Positions 31,971-40,605 of a DNA stretch of 64,000 nt are shown here, piece after piece. The notes below the pieces were generated by a model. That model was not told the DNA's origin and made no database searches. It was given only the letters and a program-made list of their open reading frames with translations. Source of the stretch: Hyposmocoma kahamanoa. Its lineage: Eukaryota > Arthropoda > Insecta > Lepidoptera > Cosmopterigidae. The translations under genes were made by a program, and so were the position numbers. Where the stretch lies: the NCBI RefSeq assembly GCF_003589595.1, contig NW_020654810.1:20217201-20281200 (forward strand). The letters run 5' to 3'. Each line of letters opens with the position of its first letter. The first letter of the stretch is position 1.

Positions 31971-33530
31971 TGATAATTTTTATCGTACATATTTTTTCAC
32001 AGTGAACTTCTGTTTCTGAAAACAAATGAACTATGAATTTAAGACAAACAAAAATCGCTTGTGTTCTATAAGAACATAAACACATTTTACATATTTACTT
32101 TCAAAGTGTCGTTACATAGCTCTTTTCTAACAATCCTTTTACAAGTACAGGAAGGATTATGTACACAGCAAACTTAAAGCTTGTTTGAAAGACTAAAGTG
32201 TTTCACGTTAATAGCTGTTGAAACCAGCCAGTTAACAATATTTCCATTGTTCAAAAGAGATGTTAAAGTTTTGAAGTGGGACCTTTCACACCAAGGAGCT
32301 CATAACTCGGCAATTTGAAAGTTATTGGGTTGCGTAACAAAAACTGTAAACATCTTGTAGGTTGGAACCCGGAAATCTTTGTAATTTATAGCTGCAAAGT
32401 ATAGTTGCGCTTGCGCACCCAAACGGTAACCTTTGGCGAAGGATTTTGAGATGCTACTGCAAGTATCGACTTGGGCTGCTTGTTATATTATACCTTAGAG
32501 AATATGGATACATTTACGAGCTTGCTTTCTATGACACGGATGAGGTAGGATACTAAACCGAAAATAACGTAGGCGAAGTTTGTAAGTACTTACTCATTAC
32601 TTAAGAATGTGTAGAAAATGTATTAAAAGCTAGATAACTTTCTAAACCCTATTGTCTATTTAGTGTTTCAATATTTTAATGATCACTGAATATTTAGTTA
32701 ATTCAGATATATATGATTTTGTCCCAAAAGCGTACACGTTGCAATCCCATGCAAATTTTTAAACATTGAAATCCGTGTACATCGAAAAAATAACCCTTAA
32801 AATAGTTTTTTGTCGTAAATTAAAAGCTTAAAAAAATAGTCAATTTCTTAGTTATAGTGGTGCGTTAGCAAGGGGCTATTGGTCGCTGTAAATCACTCGG
32901 CAATGGGTCGCACGCGCACGCACTGCGCCCGCGCAGAGGCGGTGCTAAAGCTCACGATCGACGCTAAGAAGGGCAAAAACGTAAATAACACGCAATTTCA
33001 TTGTGATTTCTCAGTTATTCCAGATTTATATTTCTCACACATTGACAAGAGATCCTTGGTTACATTTAGACAAAACCTTAGGTGTGAATAAGCAGTTAAA
33101 TATTTTACTGTTTTGTGTTGTCAGTGGAATCTTTAATGTGATATTAAAAAGTCATTCCAGTAGAACCTTATTAATTATTTTATCGAGAAATGCCGACGCC
33201 GGAATTTGACCATATTGTTCAAGTGGTTAAATACTATTAAATAATATCAATAAAATACATTTCAGAAAAGAGAAGTGGGACTAAAACAGGAAATCGCGTC
33301 AAATGCGCAGTATAAACACAAATCCAATCAGGCAACATAAATCGTCAATCCTGACAAACAAACGGTAAACGAGATTGAGCTATCGATTTCACGCTAGAGT
33401 AAATCCGTTGCTATGATTAAAATATCAATGCCCGTAAGCCTTTCTCTCCGATTGTATGCTAACTACTGTACAATTTAAACGAACATTGTACATAATCCCA
33501 CTTGCTTATTTATTGTTATAGCGTAAGCTT
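31971..33530. other. Unique DNA with one CpG-rich patch at 32865-32980
   Basis: No gene identified. At 32900-32960 the sequence is rich in CG (GGGTCGCACGCGCACGCACT and GCGCCCGCGCAGAGGCGG), unlike its flanks. A 70-codon frame runs through it without a recognisable domain. It could be a promoter-proximal or first-exon remnant. Confidence 0.4.
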
Positions 33531-33569
33531 TAGTAGACAGTCCTAGTAGACAGTCTTAGTAGACAGTCC
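33531..33569 (+). repeat. 13-bp tandem repeat, three units
   Basis: TAGTAGACAGTCC is repeated at 33531, 33544 and 33557 with one C/T change at the last base of the middle unit. Confidence 0.92.
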
Positions 33570-33775
33570 ATAATATTTTGTTTTCAATTTTTTTTAAAAT
33601 AAAATATATCATCGCCCCGTGATGTTATGGGTGTTTGTATCCTAAAGACATATAACATCTCTATCTTATTGTCGTAATTCGAATTACATTTGATGTGAGT
33701 GCGACGTGTTTTTGATTTAAAATCTCGAGTCAAAACAGTTTTATCAACGAATTCTATGAATATATCTTTGAAAAC

Positions 33776-34060
33776 CTCGGTATCCCAACTGTTTGGACTG
33801 TGGGCGATAGACGAGAAGGTCCCGGCTTCGAATCCCGGTAGGACCAATTTGAGAAATGAACTGTTAGAAATTATTGTAGATCTGAGGGTTTCGGGAAATG
33901 CCCCGGAGTGAATCCATTTGCTCTGGTACACACAGCACATTCCCTAATCGTGCGCCTGGTGGAAAGCGAGCCTCATATGCCTGAAAATTCACCAGCACCC
34001 TTAAACCGGAATGCAGTAACGCAATAGTGATTGGTGTAGTTGTCTTGCATATTATTAATT
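33776..34060 (+). mobile_element. Family C SINE, copy 4, interrupted by family A
   Basis: The head AACTGTTTGGACTGTGGGCG is followed by a B box GCTTCGAATCCC, the body GACCAATTTGAGAAATGAAC and GGGAAATGCCCCGGAGTGAA. The 3' tail TTGGTGTAGTTGTCTTGC then ATATTATTAA reappears after 34030, beyond a family A fragment. Confidence 0.8.
33949..34022 (-). mobile_element. Family A element, copy 13 (fragment inside SINE C)
   Basis: GTGCGCCTGGTGGAAAGCG joins directly to TATGCCTGAAAATTCACCAG and CACCCTTAAACCGGAATGC. About 150 bp of the centre are missing. Confidence 0.75.
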
Positions 34061-34198
34061 TTCATATTATTATAGTATTAGTGGACTCTTGAAAGTTGAG
34101 TAAGATTTCACGTCCCAACGGTTACGACAAAAGTGTTGAAGAAACATACGACATGAGTAACTTGAATCAAACTTTGTTCAAAAATGCTGCGAGCATAA

Positions 34199-34438
34199 AG
34201 TAGACGTCGAAAACTATCAAACAAAAAGTTATTAAAAATACGCTCCTATTATAGCGCGTCAGGAATGTTCGCTGAGGCGCGCTCAGACGGCTTTCACGCT
34301 ATAATGCGAAAAAAGGCCGCCTCTTTTCTCCACCGTGCACGTGGTAGCCGCAATAGCATCCTGAATACGCTTGTCCATAGATTTGACAGTCCTATCCTAA
34401 TTCATTTGATTAGGAGGGTCATAGGACAAATTAAATAG
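34199..34438 (+). pseudogene. Non-LTR retrotransposon reverse transcriptase, C-terminal end
   Basis: The plus frame is open for 79 codons and ends at TAG 34436-34438. The final residues contain KKAASFLHRARGSRNSILNT and VHRFDSPILIHL. This K.ASL..R...S.NS.L......D.P...H pattern is the end of LINE RT proteins in insects (family knowledge). There is no RT core, so this is a 5'-truncated dead copy, the usual result of incomplete target-primed reverse transcription. It is followed by a 3' UTR and polyadenylation-like tail. Confidence 0.72.
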
Positions 34439-34597
34439 AGAATGTAAATGTAATGTGATGTAATGTATCTAATGTAATCTGTATTATTTACCTGTAAGTA
34501 CTAACATAGTGTGTTTTAAGTTCTTTTTTACTAACAAATATGGAATTCATAAGTTCTGAAATAAAAGTCTTTATTATTATAATATTATTATTATTAT
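34439..34597 (+). mobile_element. LINE 3' UTR with AATAAA and ATT tail
   Basis: This continues the LINE fragment upstream. AATAAA lies at 34560-34565, followed by a run of ATT/TTA units to about 34597, typical of a 3' tail of a non-LTR element. Confidence 0.7.
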
Positions 34598-34599
34598 GT

Positions 34600-35159
34600 A
34601 ACCCATTTTAATAAAATTAAGTTTACTTACTGTACATTTATTACCATAGTGCTAAAGGCGGGAATCGTTACCCAGATATGTGCGCAGTAGCCAGGTTTTA
34701 TTTACGCAATGGTTTTTATTGCCATCTTTGCATATTTAAAATTTTTCACTTTCGTTTCTGTCTTAAAGCGGTTTCATTAAATATGTTAAACATTGTAAAG
34801 CAACGCAAAATATTCAGTAGGGAAGAGAATGAGGCCGTCGATCAAGTATTTACAATTAAAATTCTTAATTGCTGTGGAATAATTAATAAAGAATTATTTA
34901 CATTATTTACATATTAATATTGGTATTGTGGTAAATAGTTGCTACCGTACGCATATTTCTACGTGTCCCATTGCGACAAGTTCATATTAATATGGTTTCA
35001 CCATCGTTTCTAAAAGAAGGAAGGAATCGTTCAATATGAAGGTAATCCTAAGCAGAATCCTGTCACTTCTTAATGACGACCTCTGACACTCAGCTGTTAG
35101 CACTGCGTATAGTGATAGTAGCGAGAGCTCGGAATTGCATATGTAGTGATATTTGTGTC
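34600..35159. other. Unique DNA
   Basis: Nothing recognisable; the 79-codon frame at 34678-34917 has no domain and no start context of note. Confidence 0.45.
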
Positions 35160-35374
35160 TATAATAATAATAACGCACACACTCAACATAGTCCCGCACT
35201 AGGGAAACCCTGTGTCGTAGGTGCCACGGACACACGCATAGATAACCACAAATTACACCCAAACTCACGAGACAAATAAATGTAGACCATACAAATATTT
35301 CCCCCGGCCCAGGAATCGAACCTGGGACCTCTGCGTGGCAGACCGGCACGGTAACCGTTCGGCCTCGGAGGCAA
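35160..35374 (-). mobile_element. Family B tRNA-derived SINE, copy 4 (full length)
   Basis: The minus strand reads GCCTCCGAGGCCGAACGGTT, the B box GGTTCGATTCC, CTCGTGAGTTTGGGTG and CAGGGTTTCCCTAGTGCGGG, ending in ATT units. The 120-codon minus-strand frame here is the SINE. Confidence 0.93.
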
Positions 35375-36010
35375 TTAAATTTAAAAAAATTGTTTACATT
35401 TACAGAATAACTTGTGGTTGTATTTGTGATTTCGTATTTTTGTGGTTTTTTATGCGAATAGCATACCTCTAAGTATGCAATTCCGCTAATATCACTATAC
35501 GCTAGAAGAGGGAGTTTCTGTGTTCCATTGCTGGTTACATTAACTCGGGAAACTTATTTTAGTTTGGGAACTCTGGATAGCGTTCTGGATTTAATAACAA
35601 TAATAATGTGCTAGACAACCACGCCACTGGTATCGTCAAATATCTTTGCTCTAGTACTCATAAAACAGGTTCATAACTAAAAGGATATTCAGATAAAAGA
35701 TACATAAAACCAACCCACCAACAGAAAACGTTCGAATTCGAAACCATTTAAGCAAACAATTTATTAACCGGAAATCAGTATCCATATTATCTAAGTTGTA
35801 AATAGTAAAGTTCTAAAACACTAAGTATCTTCGCAGCTATCGCTTGATTATCGTGTAGATAAAATCAGCATGAACCAAGTTTCTTTGAGAGCGAAGGAAA
35901 TAATCGTAAAATAATACGAGTGTGGTTAATAGTTACACGAGCTCCGTTGATAAAAAAAAACAATAATTTCGAATCTCTTTTCACGAACGAACTTCTTCTT
36001 CCTTCTGAGT
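35375..36010. other. Unique AT-rich DNA
   Basis: No gene or matched repeat seen. Confidence 0.45.
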
Positions 36011-36185
36011 TGGAAATGATACTGTTTTTTTTTTATTTTTAAAGCGCGTATTTTTCAAAACAAACCAACCTTTCGTACGTTTCAGACTGTTTACAAGTCA
36101 CATGATCACGGCTGACTCAGTCATGATCAGACAGCAGTCACTTGTTGGTTTGTTTTGAAAAATGAAATATACGCGAAAATCAAAT
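36011..36185. mobile_element. Family G element, copy 5 (diverged fold-back)
   Basis: TTTTTCAAAACAAACCAACC and GGTTGGTTTGTTTTGAAAAA-type arms face each other, with CACATGATCACGGCTGACTC and AGTCATGATCAGACAGC at the centre. The order is that of family G. Confidence 0.72.
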
Positions 36186-36277
36186 ACACCTGGCTGAGTG
36201 AAGAATTAGATTTGTCACAGATGGCACTATGGCAAAAAAGTCGTTGAAAACCAAAAACAAAGATTAGTAACAAGTAC

Positions 36278-36396
36278 GTTCCATGGCTTAGTTGACTTAG
36301 GATCTAGCACGGTTTGCTAGAAGACACTGGTTCGAATCCAGCCGGATCGAAGGAATTTTTTCTTAGTATACGATCTTTGTATTAATAATTATACGC
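36278..36396 (+). mobile_element. Family E tRNA-derived SINE, copy 2
   Basis: The A box TGGCTTAGTTGACTTAGG and B box GGTTCGAATCC are present. The anticodon-like arm CTAGC/GCTAG encloses a 7-base loop ACGGTTT whose middle triplet is GGT, a threonine-type anticodon. CCGGATCGAAGGAATTTTTT and ATTAATAATTATAC follow. Confidence 0.85.
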
Positions 36397-36429
36397 TCGA
36401 CAATTACTGAAGGGATATCTTTCATATAC

Positions 36430-36645
36430 TTGAGAAATGAATCAGTGCTGGCCTAGTTGGAGTAAACTTGCTTCTCATTTAAGAGGTCTCTTGGGAAATG
36501 AAACTATTTCCGGATTTAAATCGCGTATATTTGTTTTTTTCAAACAAACCGACGTTTCGGGCCCTTTACAGGTCCCATGGTCACGGTTGACTGGTAAGAG
36601 GTCTCTTGTTTGAATCCCTGTGATGAGTAAGGCTTTTAATTGTAA
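36430..36645 (+). mobile_element. tRNA-derived SINE interrupted by a G half element
   Basis: CAGTGCTGGCCTAGTTGGAG looks like an A-box region. The B-box region GTTTGAATCCC follows only after the insertion, in TTGTTTGAATCCCTGTGATG. Removing the insertion and one duplication would give normal A-to-B spacing. Confidence 0.7.
36494..36595 (+). mobile_element. Family G half element, copy 6, flanked by a 13-bp duplication
   Basis: AAGAGGTCTCTTG occurs at 36481-36493 and again at 36596-36608. Between them is exactly one G half: GGAAATGAAACTATTTCCGG, CGTATATTTG, ACCGACGTTTCGGGCCC, TTACAGGTCCCATGGTCACG. This defines the half unit as a complete inserted piece. Confidence 0.85.
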
Positions 36646-36766
36646 CGAAAAAAATACAGTGAAGAAAAATATTGTGATGAAACCTGAACGTCGAAGAAGA
36701 TTTACGACCCTGAGAAAATGTGTAAAGTTTCAAACTTGCATTAGACTAGCGTGACGGGCTATGGCC

Positions 36767-36960
36767 TAAGGGACTATTCACATTAGACCGTGCCGGATCC
36801 GAGTCGACGGGGCACGGATCGGAAATGCTACGATCATTTTATATGAAGTAATTCATATTATACCGTGCGGCTTCCGCGTCACAGCCGAGCAATGCCCGAG
36901 CTGCTGCCGAGCCTCACATTCGGCTTTCCCCGCCTCGGCTCGCTGTAATATGAACACTCT
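36767..36960. mobile_element. Family M MITE-like element
   Basis: Ends GGGACTATTCACATTAGACC and CTCGCTGTAATATGAACAC are imperfect inverted repeats. The interior is GC-rich (GAGTCGACGGGGCACGG and GCCGAGCAATGCCCGAGCTG), unusual here. It is about 195 bp. Confidence 0.65.
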
Positions 36961-37041
36961 TCTGTGCCTCGACCGTGCAGTGTGCGATTTACTTACAGTG
37001 AGTATACTTATAGTGAGTATATCTTTTTTTGGAAAATGGAA

Positions 37042-37075
37042 GACCTTCTTTTTTTGAAGTCGGTTAAAAATTGAT
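37042..37075 (-). mobile_element. Family F end fragment
   Basis: GACCTTCTTTTTTTGAAGTC then GGTTAAAA is the terminal part of family F only. Confidence 0.55.
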
Positions 37076-37254
37076 GGAGTGCGTAGGAAATACCCACTTC
37101 TATAACATGAGCGGTCCCAAATATTTAGATAACAAATACAAAAATACAATATGGACCACAATAGCAAGTGAATTAAATTAAACAAGTAAATGGTGTTCGG
37201 TTTTTTGCCGTGCTCCTTGGCACGACCAATTTTTATAGAATTTTACACTACTTC

Positions 37255-37337
37255 CTATTCCTCTTCGTCAGTATTTACAGCGGCCCTAGCATGAATATAC
37301 AGTAACAATGCGGCTAGTCCGAACAAACTGTTCGTAC
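37255..37337 (-). CDS. Possible last coding exon of a membrane protein
   Basis: On the minus strand an acceptor-like GTTTGGATAG precedes GTACGAACAGTTTGTTCGG. The frame then encodes TNSLFGLAALLLYIHARAAV followed by NTDEEE and a stop: a short hydrophobic stretch, basic residues, then an acidic tail, as in the C-terminus of many membrane proteins. Composition is clearly less AT-rich than the DNA on either side. I do not recognise the family and found no partner exon; beyond the acceptor the frame becomes low-complexity. No AATAAA lies close downstream. It may be a terminal exon, a pseudogene piece, or chance. Confidence 0.28.
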
Positions 37338-37898
37338 CTATCCAAACGCAATGTATGGAACAGTTTTTTTTTTGTTGGAAAGATGTCCCCAAAATTTGTT
37401 CCAAATACAAAAATGACGTATTTCGAAAATTTGATCCAAAGCCAAAAAAATACGTATTTCTTATGAACCTTATCGTATATAAATATTTGTATTGGTTATA
37501 TATAATGCTCGATACTGAATTGTACAAGATAAACAGTAAAAGTGTCCAAAATATTCAAACGATGATGAAAGTGGATTGGCCACAGTTCGGTAGCATCGTG
37601 AGCGTCGGACGGTAAAGGATGTTCGTGATTCACATTCCTAACTCACTCGCTTTCTACTCTGGAATGATGATTCGGTAGGTATTCTTATTGATTATGCAAT
37701 AAGAGTTCTTAGAATTGGCAGTTTAAATGCCAAAATCTAATGTGAGTTGTGTGCCAGTTCGAAAAGATATATCTCGTTTTTTCTGCATAGACGTTGTAAT
37801 TAAATAATTTAAATCGACGTGGACACAAAATTTATAGAAGCTTTTAGTGCTTAAGTGTTATGTTGCTTTTGAATACATTAAATTTAAGTTCTAAGAAA
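37338..37898. other. Unique AT-rich DNA
   Basis: No gene seen. Poly-T at 37365-37374. Confidence 0.45.
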
Positions 37899-38005
37899 CA
37901 TTCGTTTCGGGCTAATACAGGACCTATTGTTGGAGTGCTGTTCATTTGTTTGAAAAAACAAATACTATACTTGTGCGATTTAGAGCCTCAAAAATAGCTT
38001 CACTA
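37899..38005. mobile_element. Family G half element, copy 7
   Basis: ACATTCGTTTCGGGCTAATA, TTTGTTTGAAAAAACAAATA then CTATAC, GCGATTTAGAGCC and AAAAATAGCTTCA follow family G order. Confidence 0.65.
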
Positions 38006-38044
38006 CCAATATTAGACTTAATTTTTCTTTGTTCAGTAGTGTTC

Positions 38045-38075
38045 GTGTGTGCGCGTGTGTGTGTATGTGTAACAT
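38045..38075. repeat. GT-rich microsatellite
   Basis: GTGTGTGCGCGTGTGTGTGT then ATGTGT. A matching CA run lies at 38425-38446 inside family F. Confidence 0.9.
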
Positions 38076-38219
38076 ACCTTAAGCGAGGGTTTTTTTGCTC
38101 CACAGACCGTTTTATAGTAATTACGTGTTAAATAAATAAAAACAATAAAACGCGGTATCTAACACATAAACGTGATCTTAGCCTCATATTTTGCAGTTAA
38201 AAAATAACTATAACTTTTT

Positions 38220-38483
38220 TATAAAAAAAACCCCCCAAAAGTTTGTGAAATTACATCTATTTGCCAAGTTCGAAATCCAATAAACCAGATTCATCCCCTA
38301 ATTTGCCACCCTTGAAGGAGGAATATTTACTTCAAATTTCAATGGGACCACTAATGCGGTAGGTCTTTCCAATAAAAAAGGAAACATCGAAATCGGTTGA
38401 GAAATGTCAGAGTAATCGCGTAACATACACACACACACACACACACGAAGTACAGTCGAATTGAGTACCCGGTTAAAAATATT
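38220..38483 (-). mobile_element. Family F repeat, copy 4
   Basis: The order is CCCAAAAGTTTGTGAAATTA, CATCTATTTGCCAAGTTCG, CCACCCTTGAAGGAGGAATA, AATCGGTTGAGAAATG, a CA microsatellite, then GTCGAATTGAGTACCCGG. It is in the same orientation as copy 1. Confidence 0.8.
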
Positions 38484-38790
38484 AATTCGCATTCATGTTC
38501 TATAATACCAACTTACATGTATATGTTTTTTTATTTAAACACATTTGTAACGTTATAATTACAGAAAAAATTGTATCGCCTGTTATTCGTGTCAAACATA
38601 ATGCGGACACGTCCCTGCGTGCAAGGGCCACTTTCACTTCGTTATTTGAATCGGAATACCATTAAATCATTTCTTTTGTTACGATGGTGTTTTGATTTGC
38701 GCCTACTGAGTTACATAAAGGTGGCCGTAAATGAGTTATATCTGCTTGATAAAAGGAACGTGTATATTATTGTTGTTCTTATTTTGTTTT

Positions 38791-38999
38791 CTTTTTTTTA
38801 TGATACCAAGTGACGGGACGAACAAGTCGTGCGCCTGATGGAAAACGACACGCCTGTCCATAACAGTTGCAGTGCCACTCAGAGCTTTAAATCACAAAGA
38901 TCTGAGGAGTACTGCCACTGCGCCCGTCACCCTGGTGCATAATTAGTTCCAATATGCTTTTAATTTCACTCTTACCCTTCAAAACCGGAACACAGTAAG
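38791..38999 (-). mobile_element. Family A element, copy 14
   Basis: From the T-rich tail: CAAGTGACGGGACGAACAAG, TCGTGCGCCTGATGG, CAGTGCCACTCAGAGC, CTGCCACTGCGCCCGTCACC and CTTCAAAACCGGAACACAG. The 5' third is missing. It directly abuts the motif at 39001. Confidence 0.9.
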
Positions 39000-39300
39000 A
39001 ACGTTTGCCCACTACGTCTGATTTGTATGAGTTTCTAACCCGAGAAATGATGACGGTCCGAAATGTTACAGATTCAAACTCAGATTCATTTATTTCCAAA
39101 ATACAACATTACAGTATAAATTGCACTACATGTAAAGTATAAGAAATTATATTGAGATCGTCAGACAAAAAGGAAAATTATAAGAAAAATACATATAATA
39201 TTGTTGTCATTAAACTACATATCAAATATCACTCTTCATCAACGATCGTCATAAGTTGATAACAATTATACAAGAGTATGTTAATGCGGTAAAAATTAGA

Positions 39301-39461
39301 CAATTTTGACTCCATGGGCGGGCTCCATGGTCAACCCGTGACCATGGAGCGTGCAACCGTTCCGAAATATCGGGAAAATAAAAAGAAGTCATACCGTAAG
39401 AAACCTGATATTAGTGATAATCATTTAGTGAATAACCACGAAAGTCTTAAAATGTATACAA
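39301..39461. mobile_element. G-related repeat inserted into LINE copy 1
   Basis: It carries a 12-bp hairpin (GCTCCATGGTCA and TGACCATGGAGC at 39322-39350), then ACCGTTCCGAAATATCGGG and ATTTAGTGAATAACCACGAA then AGTC. The last motif recurs at 58464-58495. It resembles a repeat I recall as common in Lepidoptera. Confidence 0.72.
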
Positions 39462-39473
39462 ATACTCAATCCG

Positions 39474-39735
39474 TTACAATTTTAAGTCCATAAATTCATT
39501 TACAGAGCATAAAGGATTTTTCAATAAAAGGTCTTTCAGCCCGCGCCTAAATGTTTCGTCAAACGGGTCAAGTCTGAGAGAAGCGGGTAAACGCTCATAG
39601 TAAGTAGGTCCGATGACGCGCGGGCTTTTCTTTGCAAGTGCCATGCGTCGGGGGACTGTTCTCAAATGACCGGTACGGCGAAGTGAGAAGCCAGAAACAT
39701 TTACAGTACCAAATGAAGAAAGATAGAAGTACGTG
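39474..39735 (-). pseudogene. LINE reverse transcriptase, C-terminal end (copy 1)
   Basis: The frame ends in RVIGPTYYERLPASLRLDPF then DETFRRGLKDLLLKNPLCSV and NEFMDLKL. The YERLP..LR....F...LK..LL....SV.EF pattern is the classic C-terminus of Jockey-type and related LINE RT proteins (YN.LP..I.....F...L...L....FYSV.EF). Upstream of about 39735 the frame leaves the LINE and runs through other repeat DNA, so the longer frame to 39857 is chimeric. It is dead: there is no RT core. Confidence 0.8.
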
Positions 39736-39786
39736 ATATTCTTATTTTCGCGCAATCGAATCGGACTTAGTGCACAAGCGACATCA

Positions 39787-39984
39787 GGGGGTCTACCCTC
39801 GATCTCCGTCCGACATCCGTCCGAAACAATTACTGTCAAATAAGTAATATTTGACAAAATTAAAAGACAAGTGTCAAATATGAAGTTTCATTCGCATCAC
39901 GCGTCTTTTAATTTGGTCAAGTATTGCTTATTTGGCAGTAATTGTTTCGGACGGACGTAGGACGAAGATTGAGAGTAGACCCCC
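39787..39984. mobile_element. Family O long fold-back, about 80-bp arms
   Basis: GGGGGTCTACCCTCGATCTC and, at the other end, GAGAGTAGACCCCC are inverted. The pairing continues through ATCCGTCCGAAACAATTACT / AGTAATTGTTTCGGACGG and CAAATTAAAAGA-type inner ends. The loop is about 35 bp. Divergence between arms is moderate, so the structure is not recent. Confidence 0.85.
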
Positions 39985-40377
39985 AGAAGTGGATCCGAGT
40001 TTTGTAGATTTGTATAGTCTCGGAATTGGGACGAATACGAATCGGATGTAGTGGGCAAACGCGCTAACACTCACATTACTTGGAGGCAGACATATGTATG
40101 TATGTTAAAATGGCAGTACTACCCTTTCACATGCGCTTTTTTGTTACTTTATATTTAATGTTAAGAAACCTATAGTGCTTTTATCACATGCGTCATGAAA
40201 ATATTATAAACTACTAGAAAAAAATTATGTATTATGTGATAAAATTTTACAAAGCTGAATTACAAAATTTTATCAAAATATTAATAGACTGGATGGGAAA
40301 CCCAAGAATCGGCGGCTACCTTGCCCAAAGTGTTAGTATTTGAGTAGCTATACATAGGGGGAATGCTGCCAGCATCT

Positions 40378-40605
40378 TGACGACTTCGTTGGCCTAACGG
40401 TTTACATTGTGGGCGCTGGATGCGCCCGAAGTTAAGGGTTCGATTCCCGGTAGGATCAATATGGGAATGAACTTCTCTAAATTGGTTCTGGTCTGGGTGT
40501 TCTGGGAAATGCCCCAGAGTGAATTCCGTTGCTCTGGTCCTCATAGTACAAGGAATTCCCTACTTTGAAACCAGGTCTTGGGCATCTTCCCGCGGGGACC
40601 CAATT
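40378..40605 (+). mobile_element. Family C tRNA-derived SINE, copy 5
   Basis: The head TTGGCCTAACGGTTTACATT is followed by the B box GGTTCGATTCCC, TTGGTTCTGGTCTGGGTGTT and GTGAATTCCGTTGCTCTGG. It is the best-preserved body of the family. Confidence 0.9.

Larger units (their letters stand above)
39066..39735 (-). mobile_element. LINE 3' end, copy 1 (interrupted)
   Basis: It aligns with the LINE end at 44270-44875. Shared blocks include ACAACATTACAGTATAAATT, TCAAATATCA, GTATGTTAATGCGGTAAAAA, ACAATTTTAAGTCCATAAAT and CAGTACCAAATGAAGAAAG. About 160 bp at 39301-39461 are extra relative to copy 2. Confidence 0.85.
39001..40063. other. Composite region bounded by an inverted GTAGTGGGCAAACG motif
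   Basis: ACGTTTGCCCACTACGTCTG at 39001 is the reverse complement of GGATGTAGTGGGCAAACGCG at 40044-40063. A third, direct copy (CGGACTTAGTGCACAAGCG) lies at 39762-39780. Between the outer two sit a LINE end, an inserted repeat and a fold-back element, so the block may be one larger unit or a chance assembly. Confidence 0.5.

Noticed and set aside
33531..33569. Regulatory direct-repeat cluster
   Set aside because: Three near-identical 13-bp units are most simply explained by slippage.
34987..35374. 120-codon minus-strand frame and neighbours
   Set aside because: It is SINE B copy 4 read as protein; near-identical peptides appear wherever SINE B occurs (30131-30376, 56623-56899).
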